From Myxococcus stipitatus (GTDB taxonomy: Bacteria; Myxococcota; Myxococcia; Myxococcales; Myxococcaceae): 64,000 nucleotides of DNA. The DNA lies in contig NZ_JAKCFI010000019.1 in the NCBI RefSeq assembly GCF_021412625.1, positions 1 through 64,000 of the forward strand, given 5' to 3'. Shown here in pieces: positions 18,169 through 26,305 of the stretch (the stretch's first letter is position 1; each line of letters starts with the position of its first letter). The position numbers and the translations under genes are program-made. The notes under the pieces were generated by a model. The model saw only the letters and a program-made list of their open reading frames with translations. It was not told the DNA's origin and ran no database searches.

Positions 18169-19970
18169 GCCGTCTCCTTCTTGAGCATGGCCCGCGCCAC
18201 GACGAGGCAGATGACGGAGTTGAAGCCCAGCCACGGCTTGGCCAGGAAGACGAAGGGCATCCACGACAGCGCCGGCGCGCCGGCCCACGCCGAGTACGCC
18301 AGGAAGCCCGCGAAGCCGAGCGCCAGGCCGCCCACCGCCGAGCGCAGGCCCTTCCAGGGGATGGCGAACAGCGACAGCACCACGGGGACGAGCGCGCTGT
18401 AGAACAGCGGGTTCACCGTCTTGCCGCGGCCGAAGATGATGCGCTCCCAGTCCGGGATGGGCAGCGAGGCCATGTCCACCACGTCCCCGGCGATGCCGGA
18501 CGAGCCCGCGAACCACGTGCGCACGAAGTAGAAGCCCACCGTCGACAGCAGGAGCGGCACGAAGAAGGACGGGCTCAAGAGCGCGTTGAGGTAGCCCGGA
18601 CGCTCCTTGCCTCGCAGCGTCAGCAGGACGAAGGCCAGCAGGGCCAGCGCCCAGTAGACGGGCGGCCACCGCGCGGAGCCCCCACCCAGCGCCGCGAGCG
18701 ACGCCTCGGCGTTGAGCAGGCCGTGGCCGTACTGCTCGCTCCACGCCTGGTCCGCCACCTTGCGCGCGCCGGCGTACAGCGCCTTCTCCACCTCGTCCGG
18801 GCCCTGGGCGCCCGCCGCGTAGAGCATCGCCGCGACGGCGGCCACGTGCGGCGTGGCCATGCTCGTGCCCTGGTAGGAGGCATAGACGGAGCGCGAAGGG
18901 TCCCTCGGGTCGATGGTGTTCTGGAGGATGCCGCCCTGGTCGCCCCGGCGCTTGTCGCCACCCGGCGCGGCGATGTCCAGCTCCTTGCCATAGGACGAGT
19001 ACGGCGCGAGCGAGCCATCCGGCCCCACCGCCGACACGGCCACCGCGCCCGGGTAGGCCGCGGGGAACTCCACGCGAGCGCGGCCCCCGTTGCCAGCGGC
19101 GGCGACGACGGTGACGCCCTTCTTGCGCGCGTACTCCACCGCGGAGGCCATCACCTGCGAGTACGCGCCACCACCCAGCGACAGGTTGATGACGTTGGCG
19201 CCCTCGTCCGCCGCGAAGCGGATGGCGTCCGCGATGTCCGCCGTGGTGCCGCTGCCGAAGTGGTTGAGTACCTTCACCGGCATCAGCGACGCCTCGAAGG
19301 CCACGCCCGCCACGCCCTCGCCGTTGTTGGTGGCCTGGGCGATGGTGCCCGCCACGTGCGTGCCGTGGCCATGGTCGTCGTTGGCGTGCTCGTCGTCGTT
19401 GACGAAGTCGTACCCCTTCACGAACTTCGCGCCCTTGAGGTCCGGCACCTGCTTGAAGCCGTCGTGGTCCTCGTACGCGATGCCGGTGTCCAGCACCGCC
19501 ACCACCACGCCCTTGCCCCGGTTGCGCTCCCAGGCCTTGGGCATGTCGATCATCTTGAGGTTCCACTGCTGCGCGTACGCCGGATCATTCGGCGTGTAGC
19601 TGGCGTGGACCTGCATCAGCGGCTCGGCGGACTCGACGTCCGGGTTCTGGCGGATGCGCGCCAGCACGCCCTCGACGTCGTCCACGCCCACCGCGACCGT
19701 GATCGCCTCCTCGGCGCTCTCGGGCGAGTTGAGCTCCAGGTCCACGCCCCAGCCCCGCTCCCACGCGTCGAACTGGGCCTTGGTGGTGCCGTCCTTGAAG
19801 TCGACGACGATGGCGCCCGGGACCACGTCCTCGGAGGCCAGCTCCGCGAGCGAGGCGGCGGGACGCGGTGGAACCTCCGTCTTCGACCCGCCCCCGTCGC
19901 CACAGCCGGGAATCACCGACAGGCTCAGGGCCAGGGCCGCGCCCCCCACTGTCCATCGCACCATCCGCAT
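18165..19970 (-). CDS. Subtilisin-family serine protease with C-terminal membrane domain
   Basis: A 601-residue S8 peptidase. The start is a lipoprotein-type signal (lipobox IPGC), followed by an inhibitor-like prodomain (about 45-140). The catalytic triad is in VVAVLDTGI (Asp near 161), GHGTHVAGT (His near 202) and QGTSMATPH (Ser near 380). After the protease come about five hydrophobic segments (about 430-595), unusual for subtilases. The ATG preceded by AAGGAG was chosen over one 27 bases upstream. It is coupled to the small DUF5818-like gene. The membrane end could tether the enzyme to the inner membrane. Confidence 0.9.
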   Translation of the reverse strand: MRMVRWTVGGAALALSLSVIPGCGDGGGSKTEVPPRPAASLAELASEDVVPGAIVVDFKDGTTKAQFDAWERGWGVDLELNSPESAEEAITVAVGVDDVEGVLARIRQNPDVESAEPLMQVHASYTPNDPAYAQQWNLKMIDMPKAWERNRGKGVVVAVLDTGIAYEDHDGFKQVPDLKGAKFVKGYDFVNDDEHANDDHGHGTHVAGTIAQATNNGEGVAGVAFEASLMPVKVLNHFGSGTTADIADAIRFAADEGANVINLSLGGGAYSQVMASAVEYARKKGVTVVAAAGNGGRARVEFPAAYPGAVAVSAVGPDGSLAPYSSYGKELDIAAPGGDKRRGDQGGILQNTIDPRDPSRSVYASYQGTSMATPHVAAVAAMLYAAGAQGPDEVEKALYAGARKVADQAWSEQYGHGLLNAEASLAALGGGSARWPPVYWALALLAFVLLTLRGKERPGYLNALLSPSFFVPLLLSTVGFYFVRTWFAGSSGIAGDVVDMASLPIPDWERIIFGRGKTVNPLFYSALVPVVLSLFAIPWKGLRSAVGGLALGFAGFLAYSAWAGAPALSWMPFVFLAKPWLGFNSVICLVVARAMLKKETA

Positions 19971-20132
19971 CGGGCTACTCCTTGAGGAACGAGGCACGCT
20001 TCCGGAAGACCCCTACGAACGAACGACGGAACGATTGGGTCTGCACTTGCAGTCTGTACGCCCACTCTCCCCCCGTGCAAGTCCCGGAGGTTGAAGAAAC
20101 ATGAAGATTTCCGGTGGGTTGAACGGCATCGG

Positions 20133-20765
20133 TCATCCGCCGGAGAGCTTCCGGAGCCAGGCCGACACGGCCCGTCCCACGTGAGGCAGGTTGTGGTGGA
20201 AGGCGGCCCCGGCGTCGTCGATGACCTCGAAGTCCCCTCCGGCCCGCATCACCGCGTCCGCCACGCCCGCCCGGGGCAGGCGCCCATCCTGCTCGCCCTG
20301 CACCACCAGCAACGGACAGGTGACACGCGCGAGGATGGCCGGGTCGATGTCCGCGGGCGCCACCAGGCACAGCCCCCCCACCTGGGCGTTTCGAGCCTGG
20401 AGCGCGAGCGCCACCTGGGCGCCTCCGTGCAGCGCCGCCACCGCCACCGCGCGGGTCCCCGCGTTCTCCAGGAGGACCTGCAACGCGGCCTCGGCGTCCT
20501 CGAGCAACGCGATATCCCGTCCCCGCTTCCCCTGGCTCGCCCCGACGCCCCGGTGGTTGAAGCGCAGCGTCGGGAACCCCGCGTGGGCCGCCGCCCAGGC
20601 CAGCTCCGCGGCCAGCACGTGATCCATGCCGCCCCCCTCGTCCGGGCGCGGCGGGATGATCAGCAGCGGCGGCGCGAGCTTGCCGCGATGCGCCGTGGCC
20701 TCCATCACCTCCGTCCCCACCGGCACCAGCGTGGAGCGCTCCAGGAACTGTCCCTTCTGCACCAT
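20133..20765 (-). CDS. Alpha/beta-hydrolase-like protein lacking the nucleophile serine
   Basis: A 210-residue cytoplasmic protein with the alpha/beta hydrolase pattern of COG2945-type enzymes: LRFNHRGVGASQG (oxyanion-side turn), CPLLVVQGEQDGRLP (acid loop) and an end with FHHNLP (histidine loop). At the nucleophile elbow, where relatives have GxSxG, this protein reads AALHGGAQ, with His in place of Ser. It may be inactive as a hydrolase or act in another way. The start giving MVQKGQF follows AAGGTG; an ATG 9 bases upstream is possible. Confidence 0.75.
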   Translation of the reverse strand: MVQKGQFLERSTLVPVGTEVMEATAHRGKLAPPLLIIPPRPDEGGGMDHVLAAELAWAAAHAGFPTLRFNHRGVGASQGKRGRDIALLEDAEAALQVLLENAGTRAVAVAALHGGAQVALALQARNAQVGGLCLVAPADIDPAILARVTCPLLVVQGEQDGRLPRAGVADAVMRAGGDFEVIDDAGAAFHHNLPHVGRAVSAWLRKLSGG

Positions 20766-21022
20766 GCCCCACACCTTACGCAGGCCCGCGCCCTCTCGCG
20801 ACCGGATGACGCACCCACCCGCCGTCCTCCGGCGACCCGTCGACGCATCACGTCAATCCAACACAACGCAGCAGGTCATCTCTCACAGTCCTTGACACGT
20901 CGCGTTGGATTTCAGGAGTTGGGGCGAATTGCAGCGTTTGTGCGCAACTTCGGACGGCATCCTGGGACAATGGGGCAAGGACTGTTTCTTCCCCCATTTT
21001 CCGTCCGCAGGAGCCCCCCTTC

Positions 21023-21961
21023 ATGAGCACCATCGAGCGCGGCCGCAGCCTCCCCCAGGTTGGCACGAGCACCCGCAACACCATCGCCCGTGCCCCGGAG
21101 ACGAACGCGGCCGTGACGCCGGCGGTGCAGTCGAACGTGGCGCGGGTGGTGGACGGCTTCGACGCCAACAAGACGACGAGCAAGGCGGCGGTGTCCGGTG
21201 TCTTCACGGCGCCCGCGGGTTCGAAGGACAAGGTCTACGACGGCAAGCTGGTGGGCGCGAATGGCCAGACGTTCCAGCCCGGCACGCCGCTGAGCGACAT
21301 CCCCGCCGTCACGCCGCGCAACAACCCGAACGCGACGGGTACCGTCATCTACACGAACGGGATGATGACGACGAAGGAGAAGCAGGACTCGGAGCTGCAG
21401 GCGCTCGCCGACAAGACGGGCATGCGCGCCATCGGCATCCACAACGCGACCCAGGGCTTCGTCTCCGACCTGCTCCAGTGCGTGAAGGACAAGCTGGACA
21501 AGGGCACCAACCCCGCCGTGGACACGCTGGCGGACACCGTCTACTCGGAGCTGAAGGCGGGCCGTGACGTGCACCTCGTCGGCTACAGCCAGGGCGGCCT
21601 CATCACCTCGCGCGCGCTGAGCGACGTGGCGCGCCGGCTGCGCATCGAGGATGGGATGTCGAAGGCCGACGTCGAGAAGACGATGAGCCGCCTGAAGGTG
21701 GAGACCTTCGGCGCCGCGGCCGGCACGTACCCGGACGGCCCGCAGTACGTGCACTACATCAACAACCGCGACGCGGTCCCCACGCTCTTCGGCCTGGGCA
21801 GCAAGGGCTGGACGCCGGGCGACCTGCTGCGCCACGCGGGCAAGGGTGCCCAGGTCCACTACTTCTCCGAGGACACCGTCTTCAGCGGCGCCCACTCGCT
21901 GACGGGCACGTACCTCAACCACCGCGTCCCGTTCGACCAGGCCCGCGCCGGCCAGTTCTGA
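21023..21961 (+). CDS. Leaderless serine hydrolase (lipase-like), possible secreted effector
   Basis: A 312-residue protein. Residues 1-55 are rich in Ser, Thr, Ala, Asn and Arg with no hydrophobic signal (MSTIERGRSLPQVG), as in many substrates of type III or similar secretion. The rest is an alpha/beta hydrolase with the nucleophile elbow VGYSQGG (Ser near 191), an Asp in NNRDAVP near 251, and His in FSGAHSLTGTYL near 292, a likely triad. The two paralogous small genes just downstream look like secretion chaperones. The family is not recognised by name. It might be a lipase or esterase acting on other cells (inference). Confidence 0.65.
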   Translation: MSTIERGRSLPQVGTSTRNTIARAPETNAAVTPAVQSNVARVVDGFDANKTTSKAAVSGVFTAPAGSKDKVYDGKLVGANGQTFQPGTPLSDIPAVTPRNNPNATGTVIYTNGMMTTKEKQDSELQALADKTGMRAIGIHNATQGFVSDLLQCVKDKLDKGTNPAVDTLADTVYSELKAGRDVHLVGYSQGGLITSRALSDVARRLRIEDGMSKADVEKTMSRLKVETFGAAAGTYPDGPQYVHYINNRDAVPTLFGLGSKGWTPGDLLRHAGKGAQVHYFSEDTVFSGAHSLTGTYLNHRVPFDQARAGQF

Positions 21962-21994
21962 TGTCTCCCTCGCCAGTCGTGGTATTCAACGTCC

Positions 21995-22420
21995 ATGACG
22001 CGTGACGAGGCGACGCAGCTGGTGCAGTCGTACCTGAAGGCCATCGGCGTCCACCTGAGCCCTGGCCTCAACGCCAAGGGGCTCGGTGGCGCGGCGGTGG
22101 GCGAGGCGCAGCTGTACTTCGAGCACACCGACACCGACGGCGTGCTCAAGTGCAGCGCGCTCATCTACCGCTTCCGTGACGCGCCGCGCCCCGGCGTGCT
22201 CGACGGCTTCCGTGACGAACAGAAGGCCGGCACCGACACGGGCGGCGGCACCGTCGACTTCGAGCCGGAGAGCAAGAGCCTCTTCCTCAGCCGCAGCTAC
22301 ACCACGCCCCCGCTGGACATCGTCTTCGCCTCGGAGATGAGCAAGCTCAACCAGGCCAGCCTCGCGTGGGGCGGCGACGTGTTCGAGCGCGTGGCGTCGA
22401 AGGTCTTCCCCGCGAAGTAG
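21995..22420 (+). CDS. CesT/SicP-like chaperone-fold protein, copy 1
   Basis: A 141-residue acidic protein. The pattern is an N-terminal helix (DEATQLVQSYLKAIG), strands AQLYFEHTD and LKCSALIYRF, then GTDTGGGTVDFEPE and SLFLSRSYTTPP, and a long final helix (about 112-138). This order, with the GTGGGTL-like turn and the LSR strand, resembles type III secretion chaperones of the CesT/SicP/YbjN fold. It starts 33 bases after the hydrolase gene and is followed by a paralogue. No type III apparatus gene is in this window. The fold call is by eye. Confidence 0.55.
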   Translation: MTRDEATQLVQSYLKAIGVHLSPGLNAKGLGGAAVGEAQLYFEHTDTDGVLKCSALIYRFRDAPRPGVLDGFRDEQKAGTDTGGGTVDFEPESKSLFLSRSYTTPPLDIVFASEMSKLNQASLAWGGDVFERVASKVFPAK

Positions 22421-22511
22421 CCCGGCCATGGCCTTCGTCTTCCCTCCCCGCCTCCGGTGGCTTTTGACCTCCATCGGGCTGGCGAAGCCGCCTCCGCCCG
22501 CGGGAGGCCCC

Positions 22512-22934
22512 ATGACGCGCGACGCGGCACGCCGGCTGGTGGCCTGGTACCTCCAGACGCGCGGCGCGGGCGCGAGCGAGGGCCTCAACGCGGAGGGCTT
22601 CGGCGGCGTCATGCTCGGCGGCGCGCAGCTCTACTTCGAGCACCACGAGGCGACACGGACGCTCGAGTGCAGCGCGCTCGTCTACCGCTTCCACGAGGTC
22701 CCCAAGCCGGGCGTCATCGACGGCTTCCGCCAGGAGGCCACCGAGGGCACCGACGCGGGCGGCGGCACCGTGGACTACGAGCCGGAGAACCGGAGCCTCT
22801 TCCTCAGCCGCGAGTACACGACGATGCCCACGGGCGTCGCGTTCGAGACGGACATGGCGCGCCTCATGGAGGCGAGCCAGGCGTGGGGCACCACCGTGTT
22901 GGATCGCGTCGCCTCGCGCGTCTTCGGGACGTGA
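22512..22934 (+). CDS. CesT/SicP-like chaperone-fold protein, copy 2
   Basis: A 140-residue paralogue of the previous gene: both begin MTRDEA or MTRDAA, both have the AQLYFEH strand, CSALIYRF or CSALVYRF, the GGGTVDFEPE or GGGTVDYEPE block, SLFLSR, and a final helix ending VASKVF or VASRVF. I use the ATG with GGGAGG just upstream because it makes the lengths match. An in-frame ATG at 22428 would add 28 unrelated residues. Two chaperone-like copies behind one effector-like gene suggest a heterodimer or one partner each. Confidence 0.55.
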   Translation: MTRDAARRLVAWYLQTRGAGASEGLNAEGFGGVMLGGAQLYFEHHEATRTLECSALVYRFHEVPKPGVIDGFRQEATEGTDAGGGTVDYEPENRSLFLSREYTTMPTGVAFETDMARLMEASQAWGTTVLDRVASRVFGT

Positions 22935-22938
22935 GGCG

Positions 22939-22981
22939 GGCCTCGCGCCGGCGAGGCCTGGAGTCCACGACGCTCCAGGCC
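22939..22981. terminator. Two overlapping hairpins between convergent genes
   Basis: GGCCTCGC pairs with GCGAGGCC (22939-22958, 4-base loop). GGCCTGGAG pairs with CTCCAGGCC (22955-22981, 9-base loop). They share GGCC at 22955-22958, so only one can form fully at a time. They sit between genes that converge (stops at 22934 and 23004) and could end transcription in both directions. No T-run is present. Confidence 0.5.
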
Positions 22982-23003
22982 CCTTCGACGACGCGACGGG
23001 CGG

Positions 23004-24200
23004 CTACACCGCCTGGAGCACGTAGAACTTGAGGTACTTGCCCTCGGGGAACTGCAGCCGCACCGGGTGGTCCGGTGGCTGGTAGCGCTCCTCGACCAGG
23101 GCCAGGTCCACGCCGGCCTTGAAGCCCGCCTCGCGCACCGCGCCCATGAACTCGTCCGGGCTCACGCGCGCCGAGCACGACGCCGTGGCGAGCAGCCCCC
23201 CGGGCCGGAGGATGGCGAGCGCCTGCCGGTTGAGCGACGCGTACCCGTCGATGGCCGCCTGCACCGCGCGCTGGCTCTTGGCGAAGGCCGGCGGGTCCAG
23301 GATGAGCAGGTCGAAGGTGCGGCCCTCTTCCTTGAAGGACTGGATGATCTCGAACACGTCCGCGGCGAGGAAGTCGTGCTTCTCCGCGGGCAGCCCGTTG
23401 CGGGTGAAGTTCTCACGCGCCAGGGCGATGGCGTCCGGGTCCTGGTCCACGGAGAACACGCTGTTGGCCCCGCCCAGCGCCGCGTTGACGGAGAAGCCGC
23501 CGCTGAAGCTGAAGCAGTTGAGCACGTCCCGCCCCTTCGCCAGCCGGCGGATGAGGTGGCGGTTCTCCCGCTGGTCGAGGAAGAAGCCCGTCTTCTGTCC
23601 ACGCCACACGTCGACCAGGAACGTGGCCCCCCGCTCACGGATGGCCACCTGCTCCGGCGCCTGGGGGCCGTGCAGCATGCGGCCGGAGCCCCGCCCCTCG
23701 TCGTCCTCCACGTCGTCGCGCGCCACCTCGTCGCGGCCGACGATGCCCTTGAGGCCCGGGACGCCCGCCTTGAGCGCCTCGACGATGAGCGGGCGGTAGG
23801 GCGTCAGGCCCGCCGAGTACAGCTTCAGCACCGCCCAGCCCGCGTAGAGGTCCACCACCACGCCCGGCAGGCCATCGCCCTCGCCGTGGATCAGCCGGTA
23901 GCTGTCCGTGTCGGTGAGGTCGATGAGGGCCTGACGCTCGGCCAGGGCCTGACGGACGCGCCGGGCGATGAAGCCCGCGTCCACCGTGTCGCGCGAGTCC
24001 CGCGTCAGCACGCGCACCGCGATGGCGGAGTGCGGGTCGTAGTACCCGCGCGCCACGAACTTCCCGTTCTCCGTCAGGTCCACCACGGCGCCCGCGGGAA
24101 TCTTCGGGATGGACTCCAACGCCTTGCGGAACACCCACGGGTGTCCGGCGCGCAGGTGGCGCCCCAGTCCTCGCGCCAGCTCCAGCTTCACGACATTCAC
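23004..24200 (-). CDS. RlmI-type class I SAM-dependent RNA methyltransferase
   Basis: The 398-residue product fits the RlmI family, which makes 5-methylcytosine in 23S rRNA. An N-terminal PUA domain contains GHPWVFRKALE and FVARGYYDPHS. It is followed by a Rossmann methyltransferase with VLNCFSFSGGFSVNAA (SAM loop), SVDQDPDAIALARENF, and DLLILDPPAFAKS (DPPxF, target binding), then ASCSARVS with the catalytic Cys. The GTG start has GAGGAG upstream. It lies 4 bases after the HAD phosphatase gene, so they form an operon. The exact target base is not provable by reading. Confidence 0.85.
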   Translation of the reverse strand: MNVVKLELARGLGRHLRAGHPWVFRKALESIPKIPAGAVVDLTENGKFVARGYYDPHSAIAVRVLTRDSRDTVDAGFIARRVRQALAERQALIDLTDTDSYRLIHGEGDGLPGVVVDLYAGWAVLKLYSAGLTPYRPLIVEALKAGVPGLKGIVGRDEVARDDVEDDEGRGSGRMLHGPQAPEQVAIRERGATFLVDVWRGQKTGFFLDQRENRHLIRRLAKGRDVLNCFSFSGGFSVNAALGGANSVFSVDQDPDAIALARENFTRNGLPAEKHDFLAADVFEIIQSFKEEGRTFDLLILDPPAFAKSQRAVQAAIDGYASLNRQALAILRPGGLLATASCSARVSPDEFMGAVREAGFKAGVDLALVEERYQPPDHPVRLQFPEGKYLKFYVLQAV

Positions 24201-24204
24201 GGTG

Positions 24205-25035
24205 TCACTCCTCACGGGCCGCGCGGCCCCGGCGAGCGAGGATGGCCCGGGCCAGCTCCTCGAACCCCCGCCCCTCCGGCGCCCGGGTGATGAAGGCCGG
24301 CGGCGCGTCGATGCGGTCCAGCACCGCGCGCACGTTGGCCACGCCCACGCCCAGCTCGAATGCCTCGAACATCGGGGCATCGTTGAAAGAATCCCCCGCG
24401 TAGACGTACCGACCGTCCCGCGGGTCCAGTTGCTCGCCCCACGCCACCTTCGCGAAGCGCCGCGTGGCGCTCAGCTTGTCGAACCGCCCCAACCAGCAGT
24501 TGACGTGCACCGACGAGCGCACCGCCGTCACCCCGCGCGCGCGCAGCAGCGACTCGATGCGGGAAGCCCCCTCGTCCCCCAGGCGGGCCTCCTCGTTGTA
24601 GTCCACCGCGAGGTCCACCTCCGTGTACGCGCTGTCCACCGACAGCCGCGCCCCGGGCACCTGGCGCAGCACCCGGGCCACCTCCGCCTGGAGGCGCTCG
24701 CGGTTCGCCACCCGCTCGGCGGGCCGCTCCCAGTACACCTTGCGCAGCTGCCCCCGGGCCCCTCGCAGGAAGAACAGCCCGCCGTTCTCCACGATGACGC
24801 CGTCCACGGGCAGCTGCCGCGCCCAGGCCTCGCCCCACCCGGCGGGCCGGCCACTCACCAGGACCACGCGCAGCCCCGCGTCGGACAGCCGCTCCAGGGC
24901 GCGCACCGTGTCCGCGCGCAGCTTGTGTCCCGTGGTCAGCGTGCCGTCCACGTCCGTGAACACGCCCGCCACCCTCGACAGGTCCGCCTCGCGCAGCGGA
25001 CGCGGCGCCACCTCCACCCTCGCCGACGCGGTCAT
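24205..25035 (-). CDS. HAD-superfamily (Cof/SPP-like, type IIB) phosphatase
   Basis: A 276-residue soluble phosphatase. The HAD motifs are FTDVDGTLTTGH (motif I, near residue 25), VVLVSGRPAG (motif II) and YAGDSFNDAPMFEAF (motif IV); the cap sits between, in the IIB position. Likely substrates are sugar phosphates, but nothing in the sequence fixes which. Its ATG shares a base with the stop of the upstream unknown gene (TGATG), and RlmI-like follows after 4 bases. Confidence 0.85.
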   Translation of the reverse strand: MTASARVEVAPRPLREADLSRVAGVFTDVDGTLTTGHKLRADTVRALERLSDAGLRVVLVSGRPAGWGEAWARQLPVDGVIVENGGLFFLRGARGQLRKVYWERPAERVANRERLQAEVARVLRQVPGARLSVDSAYTEVDLAVDYNEEARLGDEGASRIESLLRARGVTAVRSSVHVNCWLGRFDKLSATRRFAKVAWGEQLDPRDGRYVYAGDSFNDAPMFEAFELGVGVANVRAVLDRIDAPPAFITRAPEGRGFEELARAILARRGRAAREE

Positions 25036-26225
25036 CACATCACGTCCAACTGGGCCAGGAGCCCCTGGAAGGCCTCGATGCTCACGCGCAGCTCCACGCC
25101 CGTGAGCTGCGCCAGCGGCTGCTTGCGCGCCTTGCGCAGGAAGGTGTCCAGCTCCGCCTCGCGCCCGTAGAGCGCCTGCCCCAGGCCCACCGCCTCCGCC
25201 AGGAGCTTCGCCGAGGAGGCCTCGTCCGACTCCACCAGCGACTGGGCCCGCTCGAGCCGCACGCCACAGGAGGCCCACACCTCGCGGTCGTGGATGATGA
25301 GGATCTGCCGCTGGTTCACCGCGGACAGGCCGCGCACGAAGGACTCCAGCTCCTCCACCACCTTGAGCAGGTCCACGCGAGAGGGATTGGGCAGGATGGC
25401 CAGCCGGCCCACCTCCGCGCGCATCTCCACGATGTGGCGCTTGTCCTGGGCGCGGAGGTTGCGGTACGCGGCGGTGCGCCCGAACGCGTCCAGCTCCGTC
25501 TGGAGCTGCTGCGCGTTCCACTGCACGTCCTCCGGCTCCGCCTCGCGCACCTTGTTGAGCCGCGCCGCCAGGATGCGCGCCAGGTCGGAGGTGATGGCGC
25601 GCACCGTCACCGCCGCCTTCACCTCCGCCTCGTGGCCCGGCACCACCTGCGCCCGCGACACCTCCGCGAACGTCGACGCCGTCTCGAAGACGAGGTTGCC
25701 CACCTGCTCACGGAAGCGCGCGCGGAAGCGTTGGATCTCCGCCAGCAGCGTCCACCGGTCGCTCACCACGGACGGGTTGCGCATGGCCTCGCCCAGTTGG
25801 GTGACGCCCTGGGCGAGCTGCTGCATCGACTCCTGGAGGATGGCCGTGGGGTCCTGCCCCGACGAGCCCCTCGGGCGCCCCGCCTCGTTCGCCGCGCGGC
25901 TCACCGTGTCCGCCAGCCCACCGGGAGGCTGCGCCGGGAACTGCTCGCGGATGACGTTGAGCAGCGCGTTGACGTCCATCACCGTGTCCCGGATGACGGG
26001 CGCCATCTCCTCCCAGAGCGACAGGTCCGGGCTCGAGTCCACCACCGGCGTCTCGTACTTCACCAGGTCCATGTCGCTCAGCCGGCCGATGGCGGCGGCG
26101 GCGGCGGCGTACACCTTGCGCAACCGGCCGGAGAACGCCCGGTCGGGCAGCGCCTGGAGGATTTCCTCGAGCCTCTTCAGGAGGGAGGTCTGCGGGTTTT
26201 CAGCGTCAACGGACACGGGGGGCAC
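25035..26225 (-). CDS. Conserved-looking helical protein of unknown function
   Basis: Not recognised. The 396-residue product is almost wholly predicted helix, soluble, with no signal peptide. It has a run AAAAAIGRLSDMDLVKYETP near residue 45, a probable coiled stretch RWTLLAEIQRFRARFREQ near 165, and an end VELRVSIEAFQGLLAQLDVM. The start is a GTG without a clear ribosome site; a second GTG three codons in is equally likely. It is the first gene of a tight operon with the HAD phosphatase and the RlmI-like methyltransferase, so it may share their process. Confidence 0.65.
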   Translation of the reverse strand: MPPVSVDAENPQTSLLKRLEEILQALPDRAFSGRLRKVYAAAAAAIGRLSDMDLVKYETPVVDSSPDLSLWEEMAPVIRDTVMDVNALLNVIREQFPAQPPGGLADTVSRAANEAGRPRGSSGQDPTAILQESMQQLAQGVTQLGEAMRNPSVVSDRWTLLAEIQRFRARFREQVGNLVFETASTFAEVSRAQVVPGHEAEVKAAVTVRAITSDLARILAARLNKVREAEPEDVQWNAQQLQTELDAFGRTAAYRNLRAQDKRHIVEMRAEVGRLAILPNPSRVDLLKVVEELESFVRGLSAVNQRQILIIHDREVWASCGVRLERAQSLVESDEASSAKLLAEAVGLGQALYGREAELDTFLRKARKQPLAQLTGVELRVSIEAFQGLLAQLDVM

Positions 26226-26305
26226 ACTCTAGCGCTCGACTTCCGCGCGGGGGAGTTCTAGCACTCACCCCGGGGCCCTGCCGCAAGGTCCGGGAGCGCT
26301 ACGGG

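Noticed and set aside
20892-20920. TTGACA upstream of the serine hydrolase gene as a sigma-70 promoter
   Set aside because: At 16 to 18 bases downstream there is no acceptable -10 box.
20912-20935. TTGGGGCGAATTGCA as a sigma-54 promoter
   Set aside because: The GG to GC spacing is 8 bases where 10 are needed, and the -24 box lacks the usual CA.
22428-22511. Upstream ATG for the second CesT-like gene
   Set aside because: It would add 28 unrelated residues; the inner ATG has GGGAGG and gives the same length as its paralogue.
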